A stretch of 64,000 bases of DNA, from positions 248,001 to 312,000 of the forward strand of contig NC_003155.5 in NCBI RefSeq assembly GCF_000009765.2, in the 5' to 3' direction. The notes beneath the pieces are model-generated. The model did not search any database. It was not told the DNA's origin and saw only the letters and a list, made by a program, of their open reading frames with translations. Origin of the DNA: Streptomyces avermitilis MA-4680 = NBRC 14893. Lineage in GTDB: Bacteria; Actinomycetota; Actinomycetes; Streptomycetales; Streptomycetaceae. A program made the translations under genes and the position numbers. This document shows positions 8,613 through 18,714 of this stretch, piece after piece (position 1 is the stretch's first letter; each line of letters starts with the position of its first letter).

Positions 8613-9401
8613 ATGCACACCTTCACCGTGACCGAACGCGACGTCACCCAGGCCTGGGTCGCCGCCTGCAACAAGCTGGACCGCAAGGACAACCCGGACC
8701 GGACCGGCCTGCACACGGTGGTGCGCATCGCCGACCCGACGAGCGACGACCCGGTGTTCCGCGCCGAACTCGACCGGCTGCGCACCGCTCGCGGGCTCTG
8801 GCCGTTGGAGACCGTGGCCAGCACCCTGTTTCCCGCGGCCCTGGCGGCACGGAGCGCCGACCCGGATGACCTCGCCGAGCGCTACCGACGGATGTATCCA
8901 GTCATCAAGCGGTACCCGGGCAACCACCGCGGCACGTACTTCGGCCGCCTGGTGTTCTACCCTGCGGCGTCGAAGACCGGCATCGACCAGCTCAGCACCG
9001 TCATCAGCCGACTGCGGACACAGGCCGCGGGCACCAAGATAGCCGCCGCGTACGAGATCGACATAGCCGCAGCCACGGACCAGGAGGAGGCTGGCGCGGA
9101 TCTGCTGGTCCACACTGCCGGGAAGGACAACAGCTACATCGGCTTCCCCTGCCTGAGCCACATCTCCCTCCAGCTGGACCGCGACCGGCGGGTGCACGCC
9201 GCGGCCCTGTACCGCAGCCACTTCATGTTCGAGCGCGCCTACGGTAACTACCTCGGCCTGGGCCGCCTGCTGGCCTACATCGCCCAGCAGGCCGAACTGG
9301 CCTGCGGAACCCTGACCGTAATGGCCGGCCACGCCCGGCTGGACGGCCCCGTCACACAGCTGCGCCCGCTGCTGACCGGCACCAGCCGCCTCGCGGCATA
9401 A
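8613..9401 (+). CDS. Thymidylate synthase-like protein (possible dUMP hydroxymethylase)
   Basis: A 262-residue protein starting at ATG 8613 after AGGAGG. It is not annotated as ThyA by obvious identity, but the layout matches the thymidylate synthase fold. The motif FPCLSHISLQ corresponds to the catalytic-cysteine loop (P-C-H in ThyA). It is followed at the right spacing by ALYRSHFMFERAYGNYLGLG, corresponding to the YQRSxD...LGLPFN substrate-binding segment. TS-like enzymes in base-modification pathways make 5-hydroxymethyl-dUMP instead of dTMP. That role is inferred from the neighbouring hydroxymethyl-dU kinase-like gene and MazG. Normal thymidylate synthesis is a less likely role given the divergence and accessory context. 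Confidence 0.66.
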   Translation: MHTFTVTERDVTQAWVAACNKLDRKDNPDRTGLHTVVRIADPTSDDPVFRAELDRLRTARGLWPLETVASTLFPAALAARSADPDDLAERYRRMYPVIKRYPGNHRGTYFGRLVFYPAASKTGIDQLSTVISRLRTQAAGTKIAAAYEIDIAAATDQEEAGADLLVHTAGKDNSYIGFPCLSHISLQLDRDRRVHAAALYRSHFMFERAYGNYLGLGRLLAYIAQQAELACGTLTVMAGHARLDGPVTQLRPLLTGTSRLAA

Positions 9402-9442
9402 CGGCAGCCGGCGCAAGGCCACCGCCGTCGCATGCGGCACGC

Positions 9443-10474
9443 TCAGTGTCCGGGCGGGCCGTTGAGCTGCCACTTGGGCGGGAACCAGGCCGGCATCGCG
9501 TCTGCCTGCTGCCGGTAGGTCTGCTTGATGCGGCTGCGGCCGCTGATCCCGGCGATGTCCGGGTGGGCGACCCGGGCGTACTTGTCGACCTCGCAGAACA
9601 GGTTCTGGCAGTCGATCAGCTGCAGCGGACGCCCGCGCAGTCCCGCAAAAGAGAGGCCCAGGCGGGCGAAGTGCTCGTCCTGGGTGTCGGCCATGTAGCG
9701 GATGACCTCCGCCTCGATGCCGTCAGCCGCCGACCCGAAGCACTTGCGGATGCCGTCGCGCGCCCCGGGCCCGGGGACGACGAAGTCCATCTCCGAAAAC
9801 GGCATCTCGGCCGCGTAGTTGAGGTCGATCACGAACTGGTAGGCCAGGAACGGCCCGATCGCCGGGAAGCCCAGCAGAACCCGGTAGGCGCCCTCCAGCG
9901 TCGGCGCGGACAGCACCCGCTGCGGCGCGTCCGCGGTCATCATCATCTCCAGCAGCCGCAGGTGGTTCTGGTGCTTGCGCTCCTCGCCGAGCTGCGGCGG
10001 GGGCACGATGTAGGCGGCCGAGTACAACCGCTGCCCGGCAGAGAACGCTTGGGAGAGCACCCGGTCATAGGTCCGGTAGTCGTAGGCGTTCCACCGCACC
10101 TCTCCCAGCGCGCCGTTCAGCAGCCGCCATGTCGAGGTCTTGTTGAAGATCTTGAACAGCAGGGTCCGGAAGAAGACTTCCTCCCACGCCTGCTCGCCCC
10201 GGTAGATCACGCCGCCGATCAGGTCCTGGCTGACCCGGTCGGCGGCCCTGAAGCAGTTGGTGAAGCGGTGTCGCTGCAGAATCGGATCGTCTGTGAACGG
10301 CCCCGCTCCCCCGGCCAGTCGCGCCTCGTAGACCTTCTGACGCGCCGCCGCGAAACGCCAGTAGGTGTCGAACACCGGCGTCACCGTCAGCGTGCGGCCT
10401 GCCACACGGATCTTCCTCGCCGGGCCGCAGTCTAAGACCCTCTGCTCTGCACGCTCTTGCAGCACCGTCACCAT
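9443..10474 (-). CDS. 5-hmdU DNA kinase helical-domain protein (nucleotide kinase-like)
   Basis: A 343-residue protein that I recognise as the family with the helical domain of 5-hydroxymethyl-deoxyuridine DNA kinases (often annotated nucleotide kinase domain-containing protein). Characteristic stretches are VFDTYWRFAAARQKVYEARL, RFTNCFRAADRVSQDLI, YSAAYIVPPP, FPAIGPFLAYQFVIDLNYA, MDFVVPGPGARDGIRKCF and LIDCQNLFCEVDKYARVAHP. Members act in, or are predicted for, phosphorylation of hydroxymethyl-dU in DNA before amine or amino-acid addition. It converges on the TS-like gene and is divergent from a small RHH gene across an AT-rich control region. There is no separate P-loop kinase here, so activity by this domain alone is uncertain. 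Confidence 0.78.
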   Translation of the reverse strand: MVTVLQERAEQRVLDCGPARKIRVAGRTLTVTPVFDTYWRFAAARQKVYEARLAGGAGPFTDDPILQRHRFTNCFRAADRVSQDLIGGVIYRGEQAWEEVFFRTLLFKIFNKTSTWRLLNGALGEVRWNAYDYRTYDRVLSQAFSAGQRLYSAAYIVPPPQLGEERKHQNHLRLLEMMMTADAPQRVLSAPTLEGAYRVLLGFPAIGPFLAYQFVIDLNYAAEMPFSEMDFVVPGPGARDGIRKCFGSAADGIEAEVIRYMADTQDEHFARLGLSFAGLRGRPLQLIDCQNLFCEVDKYARVAHPDIAGISGRSRIKQTYRQQADAMPAWFPPKWQLNGPPGH

Positions 10475-10478
10475 GGGG

Positions 10479-10500
10479 TCAATATATATTCAATATAGAT
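10479..10500. promoter_or_regulatory. AT-rich tandem repeat between divergent genes
   Basis: Two tandem 11-bp direct repeats, TCAATATATAT and TCAATATAGAT, differ at one base and form an AT island in very GC-rich DNA. They lie five bases upstream of the hmdU-kinase-like start codon and 22 bases upstream of the divergent RHH gene. A TATATT-like -10 for the leftward gene and a TATAGAT-like -10 for the rightward gene both fall inside. The RHH protein is a natural candidate to bind here. Confidence 0.55.
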
Positions 10501-10521
10501 TGGTGTCAGCGAGGGGGACGT

Positions 10522-10809
10522 GTGGAATTGCTGTGGCAGTGTCCACGACGCAAGACGCTGGTCGACTGGCCGGAGGACGTGGACACGAGGCTGGACGTCC
10601 TGGTCCGGGCCGCGGCAGCGGCCGGGGAGCAGACGTCGCGTTCGCAGGTGCTGGCCGCACTCGTGACGGCGGCCGAGGTCCGTCCCGCCGTCATCTCCGA
10701 ACTCCTCCACTCCTACCGCCAGATGCAAGCCGACGCCCTCGAAGCGGACAACACGCGCGCCGACTTGCCGTCCGTACGCTCTCCCGGACGCACTCGCGGC
10801 AGGAGGTGA
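10522..10809 (+). CDS. Small ribbon-helix-helix-like DNA-binding protein
   Basis: A 95-residue protein. The segment VDTRLDVLVRAAAAAGEQTS followed by SRSQVLAALVTAA has the strand-helix-turn-helix pattern of CopG/RHH repressors, and the basic C-terminal tail could contact DNA. The GTG start at 10522 follows GAGGGGG at good spacing. It is divergent from the hmdU-kinase-like gene and probably regulates the shared intergenic region. There is no toxin partner next to it. Confidence 0.55.
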   Translation: MELLWQCPRRKTLVDWPEDVDTRLDVLVRAAAAAGEQTSRSQVLAALVTAAEVRPAVISELLHSYRQMQADALEADNTRADLPSVRSPGRTRGRR

Positions 10810-10985
10810 CGCCGAGTCAGTCCCGGTTTCTCACCCGAGTGCCTCCGGTGGCCCGGTCAACGCCATCAAACGCCATAAGGTCACGGCTGCGTGCGCCGTT
10901 TCTCGATGGGCGGCCGATCAGATATCCCGCAGACCTGGGCCGATCACTCAAATGCCCTGACCACCGTCGCCGAGGATGGAGCTAA

Positions 10986-12352
10986 ATGGGTCTCCAGGAT
11001 GACGAGCTCGGCGCCTGGTGCGCTCCGGGCGGCGCGGTGCCTGTACAGGGCGAGACGACATGGTCGTTCCTGCATCGTGTCGCCGTCTGCTACGGCCTTG
11101 AGGTGGGCGAGCTGCTGGCGTGGGGGTGGTGGCAGTGGGTGAATCCGGTCACCCAGAGGCGCGGCCGCCGTCCGGACGGCGATGTGCTCCTGAACGTCAC
11201 AGCCCAGGCACAGGTCGCGGCGTGGGCCGGGGCCCCAGTTGCGCATCTGGCGCGGGCATTGCCGTCGTGGACGGCCGGCCCAGCGTCCTTCGGTGAGCGG
11301 GCCCGTGCGGAGGAGGATGGGCACGGTGGCGGGTGGGAGCTCAGGCATGGGGGCCGGTGTCTTTCGGCTGCCGTCCGTGTGCCGCCCGGCGCAGCGGCCG
11401 GATGCAGCGGGTCTGGAGGTACGGGCAACGGTGGAATCGGGTGTGTTCCCGGCACGGGCGGTGGCTACTGGATGTCGGCGATGGCCACGACCTGGAGTAT
11501 CTGGACGTGGGCGGGTGCCAGGAGCTGGCTGCCGCCCAGGCCCGGTGGCCGCGGACGGCCCGGCGGGCGGCGAGCACGGGTGCGGAGCCGGGGGCTGTGT
11601 TCGCAGTGGCGCGGGCGGTGGTGTGCGGGTGGTGGCAGCAGGAGGCGTTCTGGGAGCGGGAGCAGGTGTGGAGTCAGCGCCTTGAGCGGATCACTCTCGA
11701 CACCAGCCGCAGAAGCGAGGTGGCATCGGAGTGGCCGGCAGCGTGGTGGCAGCTGGTCGCGCGCGACGCGGTTGTCTTCCCCGAGGTGGTCGCGGTGGCG
11801 GCGGCATTGGTGGATCCGGCCCTGCGACTGCTGGTGACGGATGAACGGCCGCTTGTCCGCCGGTCCCGGCACAATGGCCGTTTCGTGACCGCGCTCGGAG
11901 AGCGGCTGGAGCGCGGCTGGCTGGGAGAGGCGGAGTTGACAGAGAAGCCTAGCGCCCTGCAGGCATGGATGAGGGGTCTGGCCCGCGAGGTCCGCTCGCC
12001 GTCGCTGTCTGGTTCGGCACGCCGTGAGATGTGGCGGGTGCAGGCGGCCCATCAGCCTGCGGAAGTGGGGGCGGGGCTGCGTCTCTTGGCTACCTCCCCC
12101 ACTCGCCTTCCGACTGCACGCCGGGTCGACGGGGTGGCGGGCCGAGCTGTGGCTGCCTCGGCGCGTGGGGCAGGGCGCCGGGTTGAAGGCCGTATCCGAG
12201 GAACGGTTCCAGGATGGTCTTGGTCACGCGCGCAGGTATGTGGCCCGGCATGGGCATCTGGCCGTCCCGCACGCCGACGCCCCGCAGGATGGGTTCGACC
12301 TGGGCCGATGGCTGGCGAATCTGCGCGCCGCTTCTGCCGGCTTGCCGCCTGA
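10986..12352 (+). pseudogene. TniQ-like protein, frameshifted
   Basis: The first frame (from ATG 10986) gives the N-terminal TniQ-type segment PVQGETTWSFLHRVAVCYGL and continues to about 11310. The coding signal then moves to another frame, which carries the zinc-binding part (CRPCAARRSG, then RWNRVCSRHGRWLL) and a long helical C-terminus to about 12110, with the stop at 12352. TniQ proteins are accessory targeting proteins of Tn7/Tn5053-type transposons, and free-standing actinobacterial relatives are common beside helicase-associated-domain genes, as here. One indel near 11300-11330 explains the split. Whether it is a real mutation or a sequencing error cannot be told from one sequence. Confidence 0.6.
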
Positions 12353-13079
12353 GTACGTGCGGGTGCTGGCGGAACTGGACGTGTGGTGGAATCCGCCCTG
12401 GCCGATCAGCTGGCAGCGGGCCTGGCACCGGGCCCGTGCTCACGCTCTCGCCCACGGCCCCGTCAGCGGTGGTGACAATCTGGCGGGGTTGCCGCGCTGG
12501 CTTGAGCGGTGGCTGCGCCGCCAGATCGCCGAGTACTCCCAGCTGGCCGCGGAACAACAGCAGTTGCTTGCCCAGCTCGGCCTCACACCCGCCGAGATCG
12601 ACCGCTTCCACGCCTGGCCCGCGCGACGCCGCAGCGTGATGCATGGCCTGGAGGCTACTCACGACTATGCCGCCAGCCATGGCCACCTGGCCGTCTCCCA
12701 GCTCACCTCGCACGACGGGTTCGCCCTGGGCAAGTGGCTCAACCAAGTGCGCCACCGCCAGCGCACCGCCACCCAGCCCACGCGTCTCGGCCGGCAGCTC
12801 ACTGCCCTGGACACCTGGTGGAACCCGCCCTGGCCCCTGGACTGGCAGCGGTACTACTGGGCCACGCGCCATCATCTCCACGGCCTGCCCGAAGGCGTGG
12901 TGTGGTGGCCCGGCGCACCGGAAGAGGCACAGACCCAGCAGTGGCTGCACGAGCAGCAGGCGTCCTGGCAGCATCTGCACAACGAGCAGAAGGCGTTGGT
13001 GGGCCGCCTGGCAACCGATCAGTCGACGGGTGGCTCTCCCAGGAGCGACCGACCGGACTCATCGCCGCTGTCCAGCTGA
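12024..13079 (+). CDS. Helicase-associated (HA) repeat protein
   Basis: The product contains at least two complete HA repeats of about 75 residues. The first includes ARRYVARHGHLAVPH, LGRWLANLRAA and LDVWWNPPWPISWQRAWHRA. The second includes HDYAASHGHLAVSQ, LGKWLNQVRHRQ and LDTWWNPPWPLDWQRYYWA. HA domains are putative nucleic-acid-binding modules usually attached to DEAD/DEAH helicases, but no helicase motor is present. The start is uncertain: the segment before about codon 50 overlaps the end of the TniQ-like frame, so this could be the C-terminal part of a larger frameshifted gene. The sequence after about residue 335 loses repeat character. Confidence 0.55.
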   Translation: MRCGGCRRPISLRKWGRGCVSWLPPPLAFRLHAGSTGWRAELWLPRRVGQGAGLKAVSEERFQDGLGHARRYVARHGHLAVPHADAPQDGFDLGRWLANLRAASAGLPPEYVRVLAELDVWWNPPWPISWQRAWHRARAHALAHGPVSGGDNLAGLPRWLERWLRRQIAEYSQLAAEQQQLLAQLGLTPAEIDRFHAWPARRRSVMHGLEATHDYAASHGHLAVSQLTSHDGFALGKWLNQVRHRQRTATQPTRLGRQLTALDTWWNPPWPLDWQRYYWATRHHLHGLPEGVVWWPGAPEEAQTQQWLHEQQASWQHLHNEQKALVGRLATDQSTGGSPRSDRPDSSPLSS

Positions 13080-13237
13080 TCGAGGCCCACCTGGTCTCTC
13101 CCCGCGATGGCCCTTCCCTCCAGGCATCCTCCGCAGAAGTGCCTCGCGGGCGACCGCAGGACCTGGCGTGGCGCCAGTTCGTCCGGCCCGCCGCCGTTCC
13201 TGAGCCGGTCGTCCTAGCCGCTGCGTACGCTGCACGG

Positions 13238-14191
13238 ATGACGCAAGAGTGGACCTCAGCCATGAGTTTCTCCTCGTTCGCTCCTCCTTCAGGTGGGCAG
13301 GACGAGGCGGCACCCGTCGACCCGCGCGAGGCCGTGGAGGCGGTAGCAATGCGCTGGCAGGCCTTCAGCAGTCGCGGAGCCCAAGTGGGCTGGGCTTCGC
13401 AGGAGAGTCTGAGGCAGGCCGGCGTTACGGGCTACGGGCCGCTGATCAACCGGGTGGTGGAAATCCACGGGCTGATGGGCAGCATCGGAGAACAACTCGC
13501 CCTGGCCCGGGCCGCGGAACAGGACGCACAGCGTCACCAACGGACCGCCGCCATCCATGATCCACGGCAAGCGGCCGTCCTGGAGCACAGCCGGCGGATG
13601 GCGGTGCGCGCCCTGTGCGAGATGAGTACTCATTTCGTTCTCGGTGCTGCGCACGGGCTGGCCAACCTCGTGCTGCGGACCGTTTTGTGCCACCCCGCTG
13701 CCGCTTACGAGGTAAACCAGGCGAAACGGCTGAAGAAGGCGCAGGGCTTCCCTCCGGGCACCGATCTCAAGGAGGCCTGGCTGACGTTCTCCCCCACAGG
13801 CGACGTCTGGTCCACGTTGCTGCCAGCAGCAGCCGAGGCAAGCGGCCTCACCTCGCTGCAGGACCTTGTGGCGCGGCTCTGCCTGCTGCAAGTCGACCCG
13901 AGGTTTTCCGCGTTGGAACAACGGCGCGGCATGGACTACCACCGTCACCGCCCGCAGTCTTTGGACCACACCTCACCGCGCGCCGGCCTGTGGTCATACG
14001 ATCCCGTTCACAAGGTGTCCACGATGCGCATGCCTGGCGCCTCGGCGGACGCCGAGCGGGATGAGGAGACCGTCCATCGCATCAGCGCCGACGCGCTGGA
14101 GTGCCTGGGCGCGGCCCTCACCGACATCGAGCCCCTGATGGGCGAGAGTCTGCGCAGCTGCCATCTGTCCTGGATACCAGTCAACGCCTGA
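13238..14191 (+). CDS. Hypothetical protein of unknown family
   Basis: A 317-residue soluble, largely helical protein from ATG 13238 (an in-frame ATG eight codons later is possible). Codon use is typical and the frame is clean. Recognisable stretches include INRVVEIHGLMGSIGEQLAL and THFVLGAAHGLANLVLRTVL, with no catalytic motif, signal peptide or transmembrane helix. It follows the HA-repeat gene in the same direction, with about 160 bp between them, and precedes a truncated conflict-type gene. I do not recognise the family. Confidence 0.6.
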   Translation: MTQEWTSAMSFSSFAPPSGGQDEAAPVDPREAVEAVAMRWQAFSSRGAQVGWASQESLRQAGVTGYGPLINRVVEIHGLMGSIGEQLALARAAEQDAQRHQRTAAIHDPRQAAVLEHSRRMAVRALCEMSTHFVLGAAHGLANLVLRTVLCHPAAAYEVNQAKRLKKAQGFPPGTDLKEAWLTFSPTGDVWSTLLPAAAEASGLTSLQDLVARLCLLQVDPRFSALEQRRGMDYHRHRPQSLDHTSPRAGLWSYDPVHKVSTMRMPGASADAERDEETVHRISADALECLGAALTDIEPLMGESLRSCHLSWIPVNA

Positions 14192-14310
14192 CACCGATCG
14201 CCCACCGGCGGCGTGCAACTGGCCGCCGTCTACGGCGCGGCGCACACCCTAGGCTGGCCAAGTCTTCGCCGGGTCACGCCTTTTCGCTGTCGGCGCCCGG
14301 GGGCGTGTAC

Positions 14311-14952
14311 ATGGCCGAAAGAGAGAGTCGTGTGGAGTCTAACCCTGCGCCGTCGGCGCCACCTTCGGTTGAGGCCTCGGGCGAGCGCGCTATCGCAGTC
14401 GGCGGCGACGTTGAAATCGCCGTGACTGGTGACAACAACATCATCCACCACTATCTGATCTTCGGTGGTGTAGGCGGTCCGGCGGGCCCGACGCGTACGG
14501 ACGAGGAGGCCCCGGGCTTTCCCGCCGCCAAGGTCAGGGTCGTCGTCCCTGTGCTGATCGGCCTGCTCAACTGGGTTGGCCAGGCTGCCTCGGTGCATCC
14601 CGGTCGGCGTCTGGTGCAGTCCTATGTGGAACAGGCTTTGCGCCAGGTTGGCAGTCAGGGACTGGTGGCCTACGGAGAAGAGCAGGACAACGACGAGAGC
14701 CTGCTTCTGTTCACCGGGGCAGCGGACATGCGCACGGTGGGAGCCTTCCTGCTGTCCGAGCTGGATCGCATGATGGCTGAGGACTGGCCCAACGTCACAT
14801 GCAGCACCGGCTATCTCCTGCCGCAGTTGCGGCTTGTCCTGCACGCGGGATTCGGCGAATACGACGGCTCCCGCATCTCCAGTCCGTCCTTCGTGAAAAC
14901 CATCCGGGGAGCTATTGTCAAGACTTGTGGATCAGTGATCAGAACCAGTTGA
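14311..14952 (+). pseudogene. Cyclase-homology-like conflict protein, C-terminally truncated
   Basis: The start is ATG 14311. Residues about 20-45 contain GERAIAVGGDVEIAVTGDNN, a low-complexity glycine motif typical of the N-termini of Streptomyces NTPase and effector-associated conflict proteins. Residues about 70-195 resemble the divergent class III nucleotide-cyclase-like domain found in such systems: a VPVLIGLL strand, a DNDESLLLF middle, and LRLVLHAGFGEYDG near the end. The frame then degenerates (FVKTIRGAIV..., stop at 14952), where the IS256-family DNA begins at about 14917. The C-terminus was probably lost when that element inserted. Cyclase activity is not established. Confidence 0.45.
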
Positions 14953-15244
14953 TCGTGTCCTTCAGGAGGCGGGCGAACTTCGCCCTCCTACTCGCGTTCG
15001 CTCGCCAGGTTTCCTCGGCCTGAACGCTGGCGGCTATGACTCCAGCCTGGCCAGCCCGGTTCTCCGCCGGTATCAGACGGCGGTTGGCAATGAGCATCCC
15101 AACCCGGATGAGTGTGACGCCCAGGCGGCGGGCGGCTTCTGGCTGGGACATCCAGGCGTCGTCCTCGACGGTGTCCACCTTGAGCAGAACGTAGCCGCGG
15201 TTGTTTCGCGACCAAGACCGCCCCTCCCGACGTCGTTCATGCAT
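14939..15244 (-). CDS. HTH DNA-binding protein beside the IS256 transposase
   Basis: About 101 residues. The segment DDAWMSQPEAARRLGVTLIR is an excisionase/MerR-like helix-turn-helix, and the C-terminus is basic (NASRRAKFARLLKDTINWF). The ATG at 15244 overlaps the stop region of the transposase, so the two are probably coupled. Gene and transposase together may form the IS256-family element, making this a passenger gene. Alternatively it is a resident gene truncated at its 5' end by the insertion. The element end near 14917-14950 coincides with the end of the cyclase-like gene, which favours the passenger view. Confidence 0.5.
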   Translation of the reverse strand: MHERRREGRSWSRNNRGYVLLKVDTVEDDAWMSQPEAARRLGVTLIRVGMLIANRRLIPAENRAGQAGVIAASVQAEETWRANASRRAKFARLLKDTINWF

Positions 15245-16493
15245 CACGCTGCGGCCGTCGGTCGCTCGACCAGGAGGCCGCGTTCGAAGTGGGCTCCGGC
15301 GCGGACGAGGGCGACGAGGTGGGGAGCGTTCACGGCTCGCCACCGCTGCTGTGCGGACTCGACGAGCTTGAAGACCATGGCCAGGGCGGCGGCCGGACTG
15401 CCGGCGCCCCGGGCGACCTTGGTCCGCAGACGGACAGTGGCGAAAGTCGACTCGATCGGGTTGGTTGTCCGCAGGTGGACCCAGTGCTCGGCGGGAAAGT
15501 CGTAGAACGCCAGCAGCTCGTCGACGTCGTCGGTGATCTTCTTGACCGCCTTGGGGAACTTCGCGCCGTAAGTCTTGGCGAACTCGGCGACGGCCTTGAG
15601 CGCGTGGTCGCGGTCCTCAGCGTTGTAGATCTCCTGCAGGGCCTTCTTCGCGCCGGGCTGGGCGGACTTCGGCAGGGCGTTCGCGACGTTGGCGATCTTG
15701 TGAACCCAGCACCTCTGGAGCCGGGCCTCGGGGAACACCTCGGCCAGGGCTTTCCAGAACCCGAGCGCGCCGTCCCCGATGGCGAGGGCGGGAGCGCGCA
15801 TGCCCCGGCGTGCACAGTCCCGCAGCAGGTCGGCCCACGAGTCGGCGGATTCGCGGTAACCGTCCTTCACGGCGATCAGCTCTTTGGTGCCGTCCCCGCG
15901 CACGCCCACCAGCACGAACGCGCACGACTTCGCCTCCCGCAGGCGTATGCGCAGGTGAATGCCGTCGGCCCATACGTAGACATAGTCGCTGGCGGACAGA
16001 TCACGCTCGCCGAACGCCGCGTGATCGGCCTGCCATTGCTGGGTGAGCCGGGTGACCGTCGCCGGTGAGAGGCCGGCCGTCGAACCGAGGAACTGCTCAA
16101 GGGCGGGCACAAAGTCGCCAGAGGACAGGCCGTGCAGATAGAGCAGGGGAAGCACCTCGCTGACCTTCGGGGACTTGCGGCACCACGGCGACAGGATCGC
16201 CGAGGAGAACCGCTTGCGCTCGCCGGTGGACTCATCGACGCGCTTGTCGTTCACCCGCGGGGCCTTCACCTCGACGGCCCCGGCCACGGTCGTGACCTTC
16301 CTCGCCTGGTGATAGCCGTTGCGGACAACCAGACGGTGCTCGCGCTCATCCCGCTGATCGGCCAACTCGGATATATAGGCGTTGACTTCAGCTTCCAGTG
16401 CGGCGGCCAGCATCCGCCTCGCGCCCTCCCTGACGATGTCGTCGATCAGGGAACCGTGTGACGTCGTTCCCTCTTCGTTGACTACCGTGAGCA
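15244..16493 (-). CDS. IS256-family transposase, start codon split by a group II intron
   Basis: A mutator-type DDE transposase of about 416 residues. Diagnostic stretches are VRNGYHQARKVTTVAGAVEV, PPWC-like SPWCRKSPKVSEVLPLLYLH, YVWADGIHLRIRLREAK, AIGDGALGFWKALAEVFPEA, RCWVHKIANVANALPKSAQP and WVHLRTTNPIESTFATVR. The catalytic acids are intact. The normal product begins M-L-T-V-V-N-E-E. Here TG-CTC-ACG begins at 16493, immediately after the 3' end of the intron, so the intron sits inside the ATG. An in-frame ATG in intron domain V (16554) could still drive a fusion protein. Splicing should restore the start if the 5' exon ends in A. Confidence 0.85.
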
Positions 16494-18710
<2,217 letters not shown>

Positions 18711-18714
18711 CTAG

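Noticed and set aside
10830..10930. Possible transposase tail reading GPVNAIKRHKVTA
   Set aside because: Only about a dozen residues resemble ISL3-type C-termini; too short to support.
12509..13237. Upstream extension of the hypothetical gene at 13238 through the HA-repeat gene
   Set aside because: That frame is open but antagonistic to the HA repeats, which are clearly encoded in the other frame; only the part after 13238 is supported.
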